This document shows, piece after piece, positions 1-8,798 of a stretch of 64,000 nt of DNA. This DNA is from an uncultured Christensenella sp. (GTDB lineage Bacteria > Bacillota > Clostridia > Christensenellales > Borkfalkiaceae): the NCBI GenBank assembly GCA_910585685.1, contig CAJUEO010000002.1:98633-162632 (forward strand), in the 5' to 3' direction. The notes under the pieces were generated by a model. The model searched no databases. It was not told the DNA's origin and worked only from the letters and a program-made list of their open reading frames with translations. Positions within the stretch are counted from its first letter, which is position 1. Every line of letters starts with the position of its first letter. The translations under genes were made by a program, and so were the position numbers.

Positions 1-146
1 TTGATGCAAATAAGCTTGCCGCCAAATATTCGGATGAAAATTCAGACCCTGTCAATGCGGCGAAGGACGGATATATCGACAATATCATTCAGCCTTCGTT
101 TATTAAGCAGTACCTTACAGCGTCGTTGCAGATGCTTTTAAAGTGA
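1..146 (+). CDS. Biotin-dependent acyl-CoA carboxyltransferase, C-terminal fragment (MmdA/PccB type)
   Basis: Only the last 47 codons are in the window; the frame is open from base 3 and ends at the TGA at 144-146. The tail contains AAKDGYIDNIIQP and ends TASLQMLLK, which resembles the conserved C-terminus of propionyl-CoA carboxylase beta / methylmalonyl-CoA decarboxylase alpha subunits (family knowledge). It would move carboxyl between an acyl-CoA and the biotin carrier encoded downstream. The following oadG-type gene starts 7 bases later with its ribosome binding site overlapping this stop, so they are surely one operon. The substrate (methylmalonyl-CoA, glutaconyl-CoA or other) cannot be told from this fragment. 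Confidence 0.8.
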   Translation, partial: DANKLAAKYSDENSDPVNAAKDGYIDNIIQPSFIKQYLTASLQMLLK

Positions 147-153
147 GGACGAA

Positions 154-537
154 ATGCAAAATAATTTATTGGAATTTATCCCGGGTACGGGAAATAATGC
201 CGGCAACTGGTATTTCAGTAATTTCGGTGAAGCCTGTATATACGCATTAATAGGGTTTCTAATTGTATTTTTGGGTATAGTGCTTATTATTTTCATAATC
301 TGGCTTATAGGCTTGATTATGAGAAAGACCGATAACCTTGCTTTTTTGCACAATTGGAAACAGAAAATTAAGGGTAAAAAAACTGCCGTGCAGCAGGAAA
401 CGGTTTCCGAGAATAACGATGACAGCGATGATATTCCGGACGAGGTTAAAGCGGCTATAATGGCTGCCATTATGGCTTATTACAGTCAGCAATCGCCCAA
501 GTGCGAGTTTAAAGTTAAGAGAATAAAGAGAATTTAA
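154..537 (+). CDS. oadG: Sodium-pump decarboxylase gamma subunit (OadG/MmdD family)
   Basis: 127 aa small membrane protein. One strong hydrophobic helix at about residues 28-56, followed by a charged Lys/Glu/Asp-rich cytoplasmic part and the repeat AAIMAAIMAYY near residues 105-115; this is the usual build of OadG-type gamma subunits, which anchor the carboxyltransferase to the membrane pump. The ATG follows TGAGGA at a good distance. It lies between the carboxyltransferase and the biotin carrier genes, as in known Mmd/Oad operons. Sequence conservation in the family is low, so the call rests on topology and neighbours. Confidence 0.8.
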   Translation: MQNNLLEFIPGTGNNAGNWYFSNFGEACIYALIGFLIVFLGIVLIIFIIWLIGLIMRKTDNLAFLHNWKQKIKGKKTAVQQETVSENNDDSDDIPDEVKAAIMAAIMAYYSQQSPKCEFKVKRIKRI

Positions 538-547
538 GGAGTACAAT

Positions 548-901
548 ATGCGTAATTTTGTTGTGACAATAAACGGTAAAAGCTATTCTGTAGGCGTTGA
601 GGAAGTCGGAGAAAGCGAAAATTCGGTGCCTGTTTTAAAAACTGTTTCTGAAATGCCCAAGGAAGCGCCCGTAAACAAGAATTCTGCGAAAGGAGAAAAG
701 GTTTTATCACCTTTCCCCGGACTTATCAAAAATATTCTTGTTGCCGACGGCGCTACGGTAAAAAAAGACCAGCCCATAATAGTGCTTGAAGCAATGAAAA
801 TGGATAACGAAGTTACCGCGCCTTGCGACGGTAAAGTGACTTTGTGTGTGACGAAGGGCGCTAACGTGGAAACTAACGCGCAACTTGCTGTAATCGGCTA
901 A
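548..901 (+). CDS. Biotin carrier protein of decarboxylase/carboxylase complex
   Basis: 117 aa. The C-terminal 70 residues form a biotinyl domain with the motif EAMKM at residues 81-85; Lys84 is the expected biotinylation site. The N-terminal part (1-50) is a linker rich in Glu, Lys, Pro and Ser. The protein would shuttle carboxyl-biotin between the soluble carboxyltransferase(s) and the membrane subunit OadB. It starts 10 bases after the gamma subunit gene and ends 11 bases before oadB. It is the only biotin carrier in the window, and both the upstream acyl-CoA-type and the downstream pyruvate-type carboxyltransferases lack one, so both probably share it (inference). Confidence 0.93.
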   Translation: MRNFVVTINGKSYSVGVEEVGESENSVPVLKTVSEMPKEAPVNKNSAKGEKVLSPFPGLIKNILVADGATVKKDQPIIVLEAMKMDNEVTAPCDGKVTLCVTKGANVETNAQLAVIG

Positions 902-912
902 GCGGAGGAAAT

Positions 913-2151
913 ATGTTGCAAAGTGGAATAGACTTTGGCAAGATATTTGAAAATTTGTACGAGTCGATGGGTTTTGTTCAGGGTAACTGGCAAAACTACG
1001 TTATGCTATTGATATCGTTCGTGCTTATGTATCTCGCTATAGTCAAAAATTTTGAGCCGATGCTGTTGCTTCCGATTGCCTTCGGTATGTTTTTGATAAA
1101 TATTCCCGGTGCGGAAAAAGTACTTTGGGGCACACATCCCGAAGGAGATAATTCGTATGAGGCAGTCACAAACAGAGGGCTTTTGTGGTATCTGTATTTC
1201 GGAGTAGATAAGGTTATATATCCGCCGTTGATTTTCCTCGGAATAGGCGCGATGACCGATTTCGGACCGTTGATCGCTAATCCCAAAAGTATGCTTATCG
1301 GCGCGGGTGCACAACTTGGAATATTTGTTGCGTTTATACTTGCTGCGGCAATGGGGCTTTCGGTTGCGGCGGCGGCGTCAATAGCGATAATAGGCGGAGC
1401 GGACGGACCCACAGCAATTATGGTTACGTCAAAGCTTGCTCCCGACCTGATACCGACAATAGCCATTGCTGCGTATTCGTATATGGCGTTGATACCTATA
1501 ATACAAAAGCCTTTAATGAAATTGCTCACCACCGAAAAAGAGCGAAAAATCCGCATGAAGCCGTTGCGGCAGGTAAGCAAGCTTGAAAAAATATTGTTTC
1601 CGATAATAGTAACTCTGGTAGTTGGCATTATTTTGCCAGATTCGATAACCCTGCTTGGAATGTTGATGCTCGGCAATCTGTTTAAAGAGTCGGGAGTTGT
1701 CGACAGACTTTCCACGCAGGCTCAGAACGGTTTAATGAACACAATTACTATTTTTCTTGGTATATCGGTGGGAAGTAAGGCTAAAGGTGAAATATTTTTG
1801 AGCGTTACAACCCTGCAAATTATTGCAATAGGTCTGTTTGCGTTTTTCCTCGGAACTATCGGCGGTTTGCTTGTTGCTAAAATTATGTGTAAAGCGACAA
1901 AGGGTAAAATTAATCCCTTAATTGGTTCTGCCGGCGTTTCCGCGGTGCCCATGGCTGCAAGAATTTCAGAGGATATGGGACGCAAATACGACCCTCAAAA
2001 CCATTTGCTCATGCACGCAATGGGGCCCAATGTTGCAGGCGTTATAGGTTCTGCTATAGCTGCCGGCGTATTGTTGGCATGCTTTGGCGGATATGCCGAC
2101 GGCAGCGCACCCGAAGCGTTTGTAAATATAGTCAATACAATTATGGCGTAA
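913..2151 (+). CDS. oadB: Sodium ion-translocating decarboxylase beta subunit
   Basis: 412 aa, strongly hydrophobic with about ten membrane segments. The hallmark GGADGPTAI stands at residues 161-169; its Asp corresponds to the residue known in OadB-type pumps to bind sodium and the carboxyl-biotin intermediate. A second conserved helix contains the stretch SVGSKAKGE near residue 286. It decarboxylates carboxy-biotin and exports Na+. Length and motif content match OadB/MmdB/GcdB, which cannot be told apart by sequence alone. A GGAGG-like site precedes the ATG; the gene sits inside the five-gene operon. Confidence 0.93.
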   Translation: MLQSGIDFGKIFENLYESMGFVQGNWQNYVMLLISFVLMYLAIVKNFEPMLLLPIAFGMFLINIPGAEKVLWGTHPEGDNSYEAVTNRGLLWYLYFGVDKVIYPPLIFLGIGAMTDFGPLIANPKSMLIGAGAQLGIFVAFILAAAMGLSVAAAASIAIIGGADGPTAIMVTSKLAPDLIPTIAIAAYSYMALIPIIQKPLMKLLTTEKERKIRMKPLRQVSKLEKILFPIIVTLVVGIILPDSITLLGMLMLGNLFKESGVVDRLSTQAQNGLMNTITIFLGISVGSKAKGEIFLSVTTLQIIAIGLFAFFLGTIGGLLVAKIMCKATKGKINPLIGSAGVSAVPMAARISEDMGRKYDPQNHLLMHAMGPNVAGVIGSAIAAGVLLACFGGYADGSAPEAFVNIVNTIMA

Positions 2152-2166
2152 GGACGAGATAACTTT

Positions 2167-3594
2167 ATGGATACAAAAAAACTTTTAATTACCGATACAA
2201 TTCTACGCGACGCTCATCAATCCCACGCGGCAACGCGTATGCGCTTTGATGAAATGGAACCTATGCTTTCGCTTTTGGACGACGTCGGTTACTATTCCCT
2301 TGAAGCATGGGGCGGCGCAACTTTTGACAGCTGTCTCAGGTTTTTGAATGAGGACCCTTGGGATAGATTGAGAAATCTCAAAAAATATTTAAAAAAGACG
2401 CCCATTCAGATGCTTTTAAGGGGACAAAATCTTTTGGGATACCGTCATTATGCCGATGACGTTGTTGAAAAATTTGTAGAGAAATCTATAGAAAACGGAA
2501 TAGGCGTAATAAGATTATTTGACGCGTTGAATGACCCGAGAAACCTTGAAGCGTCGGTAAAGGCTATTAAAAAGTACGGCAAAGGCGGAAAGTGCGTATG
2601 TGAATGCGCAATATCCTATACTACAAGTCCCGTACATACCACAGAATATTTTGTAAAACTTGCAAAACAGTTCGAGGATATGGGCGCCGATAATATCTGC
2701 ATAAAGGATATGGCAAATTTATTGTTGCCCTTTACCGCTTACGAGCTTGTTAAAGAACTTAAAGCAGAGCTTCGTCCCGAAACAAAAGTGCATTTACACA
2801 CTCACAACACCACGGGAACGGGAGATATGATATATCTTATGGCTATTCAAGCCGGTGTGGATATTGTGGACTGTGCCCTTTCTCCGTTGGGTAACGGTAC
2901 GTCTAACCCTGCGACGGAGCCGCTTATCGCTACCTTGAAAGATACTCAATATGATACAGGTATCGACATACAAAAACTTCTTCCTGCCGTAACTCATTTC
3001 AACAAGGTTGCCGAAAGACTTGAAAAGGACGGATTCCTTAATCCAAAAGTCAGACGCGTTGATATAAATACGCTTTTATATCAAGTGCCCGGCGGTATGC
3101 TTTCTAACCTTATGAACCAGTTAAAACAGGCAGGTAAGGAAGAAAAATTGTTGGATTGTCTTGCCGAAGTTCCCAAAGTAAGGGCTGACAGCGGCTATCC
3201 TCCGCTTGTAACGCCATCAAGCCAAATTGTAGGTACTCAGGCTGTTTGGAATGTGTTGCTTGGCAGATACAAAACAGTTACGGCTCAGTTCAAAGATATG
3301 ATTTTGGGTAAATACGGTGCAGTTCTGGGAGAGAAAAACGCAGACGTCGTTAAACTTTGCCAAAAAGACGGAGAAAAAATTATAGAATGCCGTCCTGCAG
3401 ACTTAATTTCCAACGAAATGGATACATTAACTCAAAAAGTTAAAAACGACGGTTTTTATACTCAGGAAGAAGACGTTTTGTCTTATGCGCTATTCCCCGA
3501 AGTTTCTACAAATTTCTTTAAATGGAGAAAGGCAAAAGATACAGGCGTCGACACTGATTTAGCTTCAAATCCAAATAAGGTTTATCCCGTGTAA
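2167..3594 (+). CDS. oadA: Oxaloacetate decarboxylase alpha / pyruvate carboxylase subunit B (carboxyltransferase)
   Basis: 475 aa. An N-terminal TIM-barrel carboxyltransferase domain begins with DTILRDAHQS (residues 10-19), followed by the LRGQNLLGYRHY segment, the IKDM motif and HLHTHNTTG, whose histidines bind the divalent metal. The C-terminal conserved carboxylase region follows, but there is no biotinyl domain, so it must use the separate carrier encoded at 548-901. It interconverts oxaloacetate and pyruvate with carboxybiotin. Presence in one operon with an acyl-CoA-type carboxyltransferase allows either a sodium pump with two inputs or transcarboxylation between the two substrates (inference). 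A terminator follows. Confidence 0.9.
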   Translation: MDTKKLLITDTILRDAHQSHAATRMRFDEMEPMLSLLDDVGYYSLEAWGGATFDSCLRFLNEDPWDRLRNLKKYLKKTPIQMLLRGQNLLGYRHYADDVVEKFVEKSIENGIGVIRLFDALNDPRNLEASVKAIKKYGKGGKCVCECAISYTTSPVHTTEYFVKLAKQFEDMGADNICIKDMANLLLPFTAYELVKELKAELRPETKVHLHTHNTTGTGDMIYLMAIQAGVDIVDCALSPLGNGTSNPATEPLIATLKDTQYDTGIDIQKLLPAVTHFNKVAERLEKDGFLNPKVRRVDINTLLYQVPGGMLSNLMNQLKQAGKEEKLLDCLAEVPKVRADSGYPPLVTPSSQIVGTQAVWNVLLGRYKTVTAQFKDMILGKYGAVLGEKNADVVKLCQKDGEKIIECRPADLISNEMDTLTQKVKNDGFYTQEEDVLSYALFPEVSTNFFKWRKAKDTGVDTDLASNPNKVYPV

Positions 3595-3596
3595 AT

Positions 3597-3641
3597 AATT
3601 GCAGTGCAGACTTGAACGGGCTGTGCTGCAATTTATTTTTA
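3597..3641 (+). terminator. Terminator of the decarboxylase operon
   Basis: Hairpin with arms at 3597-3609 and 3621-3633 (13 pairs including two G-U wobbles), 11-nt loop, then a T-rich tract to 3641, directly after the oadA stop. Confidence 0.75.
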
Positions 3642-3663
3642 TAAATAAAATCAAGGAAAGTAT

Positions 3664-4890
3664 ATGCAAAACGTAGCTGTTATCGGCGCAGGCGCTTCGG
3701 GACTTGTTGCCGCATATTTTGCGGCATTAAATAACAACCGAGTCACCGTATTTGAAAAAAACGAAAAAAGCGGTAAAAAAATTTATATAACGGGTAAAGG
3801 TCGGTGCAATGTAACGCACAACTGTTCTCCCGAAGAGTTTTTAAATAACGTAGTAAATAACCCAAAATTTCTTACGGGAGCAATATATGCTTTTTCCCCC
3901 GAACGCTGCGTACAGTTTTTCGAAAACGGCGGACTTGCGCTTAAAGAAGAGCGTGGGGCAAGATATTTCCCTGTTTCAGACAAAGCAAGCGACGTAACTA
4001 AGTGTCTTGAAAAATATTGCAAAAGTCTTGGCGTAAGTTTTAATTTTTGCGAGCAAGTTGAAGAAATTACAGTTTTGCATAGTACTGTGTCTGGCATAAT
4101 AACAAATAAAGGCACATATTCGTTCGATAAAGTGATTGTCTGTACGGGAGGTATAAGTTATCCGTCGACAGGTTCGACGGGTGACGGATATAAATTTGCC
4201 GAAAGTGTGGGACACAGCGTTAAAGATTTAAAGCCTGCGCTTTGCGGATTAAACTTAAAAGGTAATTACTATAAAACTTTGCAAGGGCTTGGTCTTAAAA
4301 ACGTTAAGCTGTCGGTTTTTAACGAAAATAAGTTATTAAATGAGTTTTTCGGAGAAATGCTGTTTACACATTTCGGAGTTTCCGGCCCAATAGTTTTATC
4401 CGCGTCGAGCCTTATAAATAGGTTGGATTTAAATAAAATAAAACTTGTTTTGGATTTAAAACCCGCGCTTTCGGTTGAACAGCTTGATAAAAGAATTTTA
4501 AGAGATTTCGAACAATATAAAAATAAAAGTATCTATAACTGTTTAAAAGAATTATTGCCTGTTGCAATTATCGAAGAGGTGTTGAATAGAAGTAATATTT
4601 TGCCCGATATGCAGGTCAATTCTATAACAAGAATTCAAAGGCAGAGTTTATTGACAACAATTAAAAATTTTGATATGATTGTTGCGTCACTGAGGGATTT
4701 TTCCGAGGCGATTGTTACCTCGGGCGGCGTTAACGTCAAGGAAATTAATCCTAAAACTATGGAAAGCAAGATTATAAAGGGACTCTATTTTTGCGGAGAA
4801 GTGCTTGATTTAGACGCATTCACAGGCGGTTTTAATTTACAAATAGCTGTTTCGACGGGATACGCCGCCGGAAGCAGTATAAAAAATTAA
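3664..4890 (+). CDS. NAD(P)/FAD-dependent oxidoreductase, HI0933/BaiN-like flavoprotein
   Basis: 408 aa. The N-terminal Rossmann fold has GAGASGLVAA (residues 8-17) and the following KKIYITGKGRCNVTH, characteristic of the HI0933/YhiN family; the C-terminus has GGFNLQIAVSTGYAAG, which closes the FAD site. The family binds FAD; BaiN is linked to bile-acid reduction in some clostridia, but most members have no proven substrate, so none is claimed. It heads the run leading to the AroH-Cmk fusion, 30 bases upstream, a placement common in Clostridia (family knowledge). ATG is preceded by AAGGAAAG. Confidence 0.85.
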   Translation: MQNVAVIGAGASGLVAAYFAALNNNRVTVFEKNEKSGKKIYITGKGRCNVTHNCSPEEFLNNVVNNPKFLTGAIYAFSPERCVQFFENGGLALKEERGARYFPVSDKASDVTKCLEKYCKSLGVSFNFCEQVEEITVLHSTVSGIITNKGTYSFDKVIVCTGGISYPSTGSTGDGYKFAESVGHSVKDLKPALCGLNLKGNYYKTLQGLGLKNVKLSVFNENKLLNEFFGEMLFTHFGVSGPIVLSASSLINRLDLNKIKLVLDLKPALSVEQLDKRILRDFEQYKNKSIYNCLKELLPVAIIEEVLNRSNILPDMQVNSITRIQRQSLLTTIKNFDMIVASLRDFSEAIVTSGGVNVKEINPKTMESKIIKGLYFCGEVLDLDAFTGGFNLQIAVSTGYAAGSSIKN

Positions 4891-4920
4891 TTATATAAAT
4901 TGTATTAAAGGAAATAATAT

Positions 4921-5928
4921 ATGAAAGCAATAAGAGGAGCAACTACCGTTTCTTGCGACAGCGCCGAAGAAATTAAAGAAAAAGTACAAGAGCTGCTGTC
5001 TGAAATTACCCGTCAAAATTGCCTTGAAGAGCAAGATATTATATGTATAATGTTTTCAAACACATTGGATTTGCACGCATTTTATCCTGCAAAAGCGGCA
5101 AGGGAGTGCGGTTTTGTCAACTGTGCGCTGTTCTCGTCGCTCGAGCCCGAAATTGACGGAGCGCTGAAAATGTGTATAAGGGTAATGCTTCTTGTAGAAA
5201 AAGATATTTTGCCCAAACATATTTATTTAAACGAGGCAAAAAACTTGCGCAAAGATATTTCTAAAATATTAAATATTGCAATCGACGGACCTGCCGGTAG
5301 CGGTAAAAGCACCGTTGCCAAAGCAATAGCAAAAAAACTTAATATTTTATGCCTTGATACGGGCGCAATGTACAGAGCTTGCGCGTTAAAATGCGTCAGT
5401 TGCGGCGTTAGCGTCACTGATGAGGGCAATGTTGCAAAAATAATCGAAGATATAAATTTGAACGTGCAGTATAAAGACGGTGCGCAGATTACTTTTTTGG
5501 ACGAGAAGGACGTGTCTGAGGATATCAGAAAGCCGGAAATTTCTATGCTTGCTTCAACCGTTTCCGCAATTAGTTGCGTGAGAACAAAAATGGTGGAATT
5601 GCAAAGAGAAATTGCAAATAAAAATTCTTGTATACTCGACGGTAGGGATATCGGCACCAACGTATTGCCGAACGCGACTTTTAAATTTTATTTGACGGCA
5701 AGTTGTGAAGAGAGGGCAAAGAGAAGATATAATGAATATATTCAAAAGGGAAAAAACGTTGACCTTGACGAAATAAAGCGCGATATCGAAAAACGCGACA
5801 TTCAGGATATGACGAGGAAAATTGCGCCCTTAAAACAGGCGGACGACGCAATTTATATCGATACTTCGGATATGGAAATTAACGAAGTTATCGATTTAAT
5901 AATAAAAAAAATACAGGAAAAAATATAA
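4921..5928 (+). CDS. cmk: Fused chorismate mutase (AroH class) - cytidylate kinase
   Basis: 335 aa in one unbroken frame. Residues 1-110 match monofunctional AroH chorismate mutase: IRGATTV at the start, the DLHAFYPAKAAR segment and LKMCIRVM. By alignment with Bacillus AroH the catalytic residues are kept (Arg5, Arg61, Glu75, Arg87, Tyr102). Residues 116-335 are (d)CMP kinase, with the P-loop GPAGSGKST at 123-131 and LDTGAMYRA. The first half would make prephenate from chorismate; the second phosphorylates CMP/dCMP. The stop TAA shares its last base with the plsC ATG. No aromatic-pathway gene is nearby. The fusion is the notable point; each domain assignment is firm. Confidence 0.93.
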   Translation: MKAIRGATTVSCDSAEEIKEKVQELLSEITRQNCLEEQDIICIMFSNTLDLHAFYPAKAARECGFVNCALFSSLEPEIDGALKMCIRVMLLVEKDILPKHIYLNEAKNLRKDISKILNIAIDGPAGSGKSTVAKAIAKKLNILCLDTGAMYRACALKCVSCGVSVTDEGNVAKIIEDINLNVQYKDGAQITFLDEKDVSEDIRKPEISMLASTVSAISCVRTKMVELQREIANKNSCILDGRDIGTNVLPNATFKFYLTASCEERAKRRYNEYIQKGKNVDLDEIKRDIEKRDIQDMTRKIAPLKQADDAIYIDTSDMEINEVIDLIIKKIQEKI

Positions 5929-6605
5929 TGGCTGAAAAATTGAGTAAAGAGGAAAAAAAGGCTATTAAAAAACAGCGTAAATTTGAAAGATGGTTTAAAT
6001 TTATGCGGTTTATTCATTTTTGTTTTATTTTACCCTTTTATCCGTACAAGCGATACGGAATGAAAAAACGGTACAATAACACGCCTTTTATAATAGTAGG
6101 CAATCATTTAAGCGTGCTTGACGTAATACCTGCGGCAATGGCAACGAATAAACCCGTTCATTATATGGCTAAAAAAGAGCTGTTTGTAAAGGGTGTAAGC
6201 AAGTGGTTTACTAAAAAATGCGAGTGTATTCCCGTATCCCGTGACGGCTCGGACGTAAGAGCCATGATGCAGGCAATGAAATTTCTTAAAAATGACGGAG
6301 TTGTGTGTATTTTTCCCGAGGGAACAAGGAACAAGACCGACGATTTGTTTTTGCCTTTCAAAAGCGGTGCAGCCGCGCTTTCAATTAAAACAAAAACTCC
6401 TATTTTGCCCGTGGTTCAAATTACAAAAATAAAGGCGTTTAAAAAGTCGCACATATATTTCGGAGAACCCTTTGAGTTAACCGAGTTTTACGACAAAAAA
6501 ATGACGCAAGAAGACATCGAGCGTGCAGACCAAATGCTTAGGGATAAGTTTGAAGAGCTGTATTATAAAATGCAGGATTTGCGCAATTGCAAAAAGAAAA
6601 AATAA
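5928..6605 (+). CDS. plsC: 1-acyl-sn-glycerol-3-phosphate acyltransferase
   Basis: 225 aa. Acyltransferase signature NHLSVLD at residues 59-65 supplies the HX4D catalytic pair (His60, Asp65); FPEGTR at 129-134 is the substrate-binding block. A Lys-rich amphipathic N-terminus and a hydrophobic stretch at 25-40 would place it at the inner face of the membrane, where it makes phosphatidic acid. It overlaps cmk by one base at its start and the ispH-S1 ATG by one base at its stop, so translation of the three is probably coupled. Confidence 0.92.
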   Translation: MAEKLSKEEKKAIKKQRKFERWFKFMRFIHFCFILPFYPYKRYGMKKRYNNTPFIIVGNHLSVLDVIPAAMATNKPVHYMAKKELFVKGVSKWFTKKCECIPVSRDGSDVRAMMQAMKFLKNDGVVCIFPEGTRNKTDDLFLPFKSGAAALSIKTKTPILPVVQITKIKAFKKSHIYFGEPFELTEFYDKKMTQEDIERADQMLRDKFEELYYKMQDLRNCKKKK

Positions 6606-8698
6606 TGCAGATAATTTTAGCAAAACACAGCGGTTTTTGTATGGGCGTAAAGCACGCGGTCAATACGGCAATGTCGCTTGAATCGGATAATGCCTTCGTA
6701 CTTGGGGAAATAATTCATAATCCCGACGTTGTAAGAGCAATAGAGAATAAAGGGTTAAAAACAGTCAACAGCTTAAAAGAATTGCCCGACGGATGTACTG
6801 TTATTTTTCGCTCGCACGGGGTTCCCGAAAGCTATTACGGAGAGTGCGCGGCAAGAAATATTAAAATTATAGACTGTACTTGCGGCTTTGTGCGCCGAAC
6901 GCAAAAAATTGTTAAAGAACAATACTCACTAAAAAAAGATATATTAATTATTGGAGAACGCAATCATCCCGAGGTAATCGGTCTGTTGGGCTGGTGCGAG
7001 AACAATGCTACTGTAATAAGCGTTTCCGAGGACGTAAATGAGGATTTGGCGCAAAAAAACTTGTGTGTTGTGTGTCAAACTACCTTTTCTGAGCAGAAAT
7101 TTGAAAAAATTATTAAAAATATTAGAAAAGTTTGTGAAAAAACAGTTGCTGTTTTTAAGACGATTTGCTATACTACTATAGAAAGGCAGGAAGAAGTAGA
7201 AAAACTGTCTGAACAGTGCGAGGCAATGCTTGTTGTCGGAGGACTGAACAGCAGCAACACAAACAAGCTTTACGAGCTTGCAAAGCTGCATTGTAAAAAC
7301 GTATTCAGGCTTTCCAATGCGGAAAGTTTAGATATTACAAAAATTAAAAATTTTAAAAGTTTAGGTATTGTCTCAGGGGCTTCGACTCCGAATGAGCAAA
7401 CCCGGGAGGTTCTTTTAAAGATGGCAGAAAACACAGAAGTTAAGGCAACAAATCTTATGGACGAGGCTGTTGCTAAAATGAGCGAATCAAAGTTCAAGAA
7501 AGGTCAGACCGTTCAGGCTACCATTTCGCAGGCAACAAACGACGGTTTGGAAGTTCTTCTTCCCAGCGCAAAAAAGGAAGTTGCGCTCAGCAAAGACGAA
7601 CTCGATTGCGAAGTTTACAACGTAGCTGACTATCTTGTCAAAATCGGTGAAACTATTGATTTGCTTGTTGTGGGACTTAATCCACTCAGATTATCGCAGA
7701 AAATGATTAAGACCTTGCAGCAGGAAGAAGCCTTAACCGCAGAGATAGAGGGCGGCAAGGAATTTACTGTTGAATGTACCGGTTCGAATAAAGGCGGACT
7801 TACGGCACAGTTCGGCACATATTCAGTATTTGTCCCCGCAAAGGAAATCCGTCCCGGATTTGTAAAAGACTTGGCAAAATACGTCGGCAAGAATTTAAGA
7901 CTTCGTGCTCTTGAAATCAAGAGGTCCGGTTCGAGAAAAGAAATAATCGCTTCTCAGCGTGTAATTTTACAGGAAGAGCGTGACGCAAGAGACGCTGCAA
8001 GAGCCGTTAAAGAAGACGAGTTCTTCGCAAGTATTGCCGTCGGAAATATTGTGGAAGGTAAAGTTGAGCGTGTGACCAATTTCGGCGCGTTTGTTTCTGT
8101 AAACGGTTTCGACTGTTTGGCTCATATTTCGGATTTGTCCTGGACGGGCGCTTCGTCTGTTACAGACGTACTTGAAATAGGCAAAACATATGAATTTATT
8201 ATTTTAAAAATCGACAGAGAAAACAAAAAAGTTTCTATCGGATATAAACAGCTTCAGCCCCAGCCTTGGGAGCTTGCAGAAGGTAAGTACAACGTTGACG
8301 ACGTTGTTCACGGTAAGGTTGTAAGAATTGTTCCTTTCGGAGCATTTATCGAGGTTGAGAAAGGTATTGACGGACTTGTTCACGTTTCGCAGATAACTCA
8401 CGAGAGAATCGAAACACCCGCAACCGTTCTTAACGTAGGTGACGAAGTCGACGCAAAGATAATTGCAATCGACACCGAAGCAAGAAAAATGAACCTTTCC
8501 ATTAAGGCGCTTTTACCCGAAGTTGAAAGAAAAAAGAATAACGAAACCGAAGGTGAAGAGGGCGCGCCCAAAAAAGGCCGTTCACCCAGAAAGAGCGCTT
8601 CTAACGAAAACTCGGATGAGCTTTCAAATTGGAGCGAGGGAAGCATAGGCGGTACGTCCATTGGTGACTTGCTTGCAAACGCAAAGAAAAATAAATAA
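6605..8698 (+). CDS. ispH: Fused HMB-PP reductase (IspH) - S1 RNA-binding protein
   Basis: 697 aa from the ATG that overlaps the plsC stop; this start puts the first iron-sulfur cysteine at position 12, as in E. coli IspH. The upstream in-frame ATG at 6587 lies inside plsC and is less likely. Residues 1-285 are IspH with Cys12, Cys93 and Cys188 as the [4Fe-4S] ligands; it forms IPP and DMAPP in the MEP pathway. Residues 295-670 hold four S1 repeats, the last two well conserved (VEGKVERVTNFGAFV, VHGKVVRIVPFGAF), as in ribosomal protein S1. The acidic/basic tail is low complexity. This fusion is known in Clostridia. Confidence 0.95.
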   Translation: MQIILAKHSGFCMGVKHAVNTAMSLESDNAFVLGEIIHNPDVVRAIENKGLKTVNSLKELPDGCTVIFRSHGVPESYYGECAARNIKIIDCTCGFVRRTQKIVKEQYSLKKDILIIGERNHPEVIGLLGWCENNATVISVSEDVNEDLAQKNLCVVCQTTFSEQKFEKIIKNIRKVCEKTVAVFKTICYTTIERQEEVEKLSEQCEAMLVVGGLNSSNTNKLYELAKLHCKNVFRLSNAESLDITKIKNFKSLGIVSGASTPNEQTREVLLKMAENTEVKATNLMDEAVAKMSESKFKKGQTVQATISQATNDGLEVLLPSAKKEVALSKDELDCEVYNVADYLVKIGETIDLLVVGLNPLRLSQKMIKTLQQEEALTAEIEGGKEFTVECTGSNKGGLTAQFGTYSVFVPAKEIRPGFVKDLAKYVGKNLRLRALEIKRSGSRKEIIASQRVILQEERDARDAARAVKEDEFFASIAVGNIVEGKVERVTNFGAFVSVNGFDCLAHISDLSWTGASSVTDVLEIGKTYEFIILKIDRENKKVSIGYKQLQPQPWELAEGKYNVDDVVHGKVVRIVPFGAFIEVEKGIDGLVHVSQITHERIETPATVLNVGDEVDAKIIAIDTEARKMNLSIKALLPEVERKKNNETEGEEGAPKKGRSPRKSASNENSDELSNWSEGSIGGTSIGDLLANAKKNK

Positions 8699-8705
8699 TC
8701 ATTTT

Positions 8706-8734
8706 AATCCGCTCTTTTAAGAGCGGATTTTTTT
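8706..8734 (+). terminator. Terminator after ispH-rpsA
   Basis: Perfect 9-bp stem, arms 8706-8714 and 8721-8729, 6-nt loop, followed by seven T. Confidence 0.9.
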
Positions 8735-8761
8735 GTTTAAAGGCAAAATTTAGTGTTTATA
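8733..8761 (+). promoter_or_regulatory. Possible htpG promoter
   Basis: TTGTTT (8733-8738), 17-nt spacer, TTTATA (8756-8761). Weak match; it overlaps the T-run of the upstream terminator. No CIRCE inverted repeat was seen. Confidence 0.4.
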
Positions 8762-8798
8762 AAATAACTGTAAAAATTTTGTAACTTCGAGGTAACTT

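Noticed and set aside
996..1715. Long minus-strand open frame inside oadB
   Set aside because: Shadow of the real gene: no ribosome site and a composition reflecting the membrane helices on the other strand.
6587..6604. Start of the IspH-S1 protein six codons upstream at 6587
   Set aside because: It lies inside plsC; the ATG at 6605 overlaps the plsC stop like the cmk/plsC junction and puts the first cluster Cys at position 12 as in E. coli.
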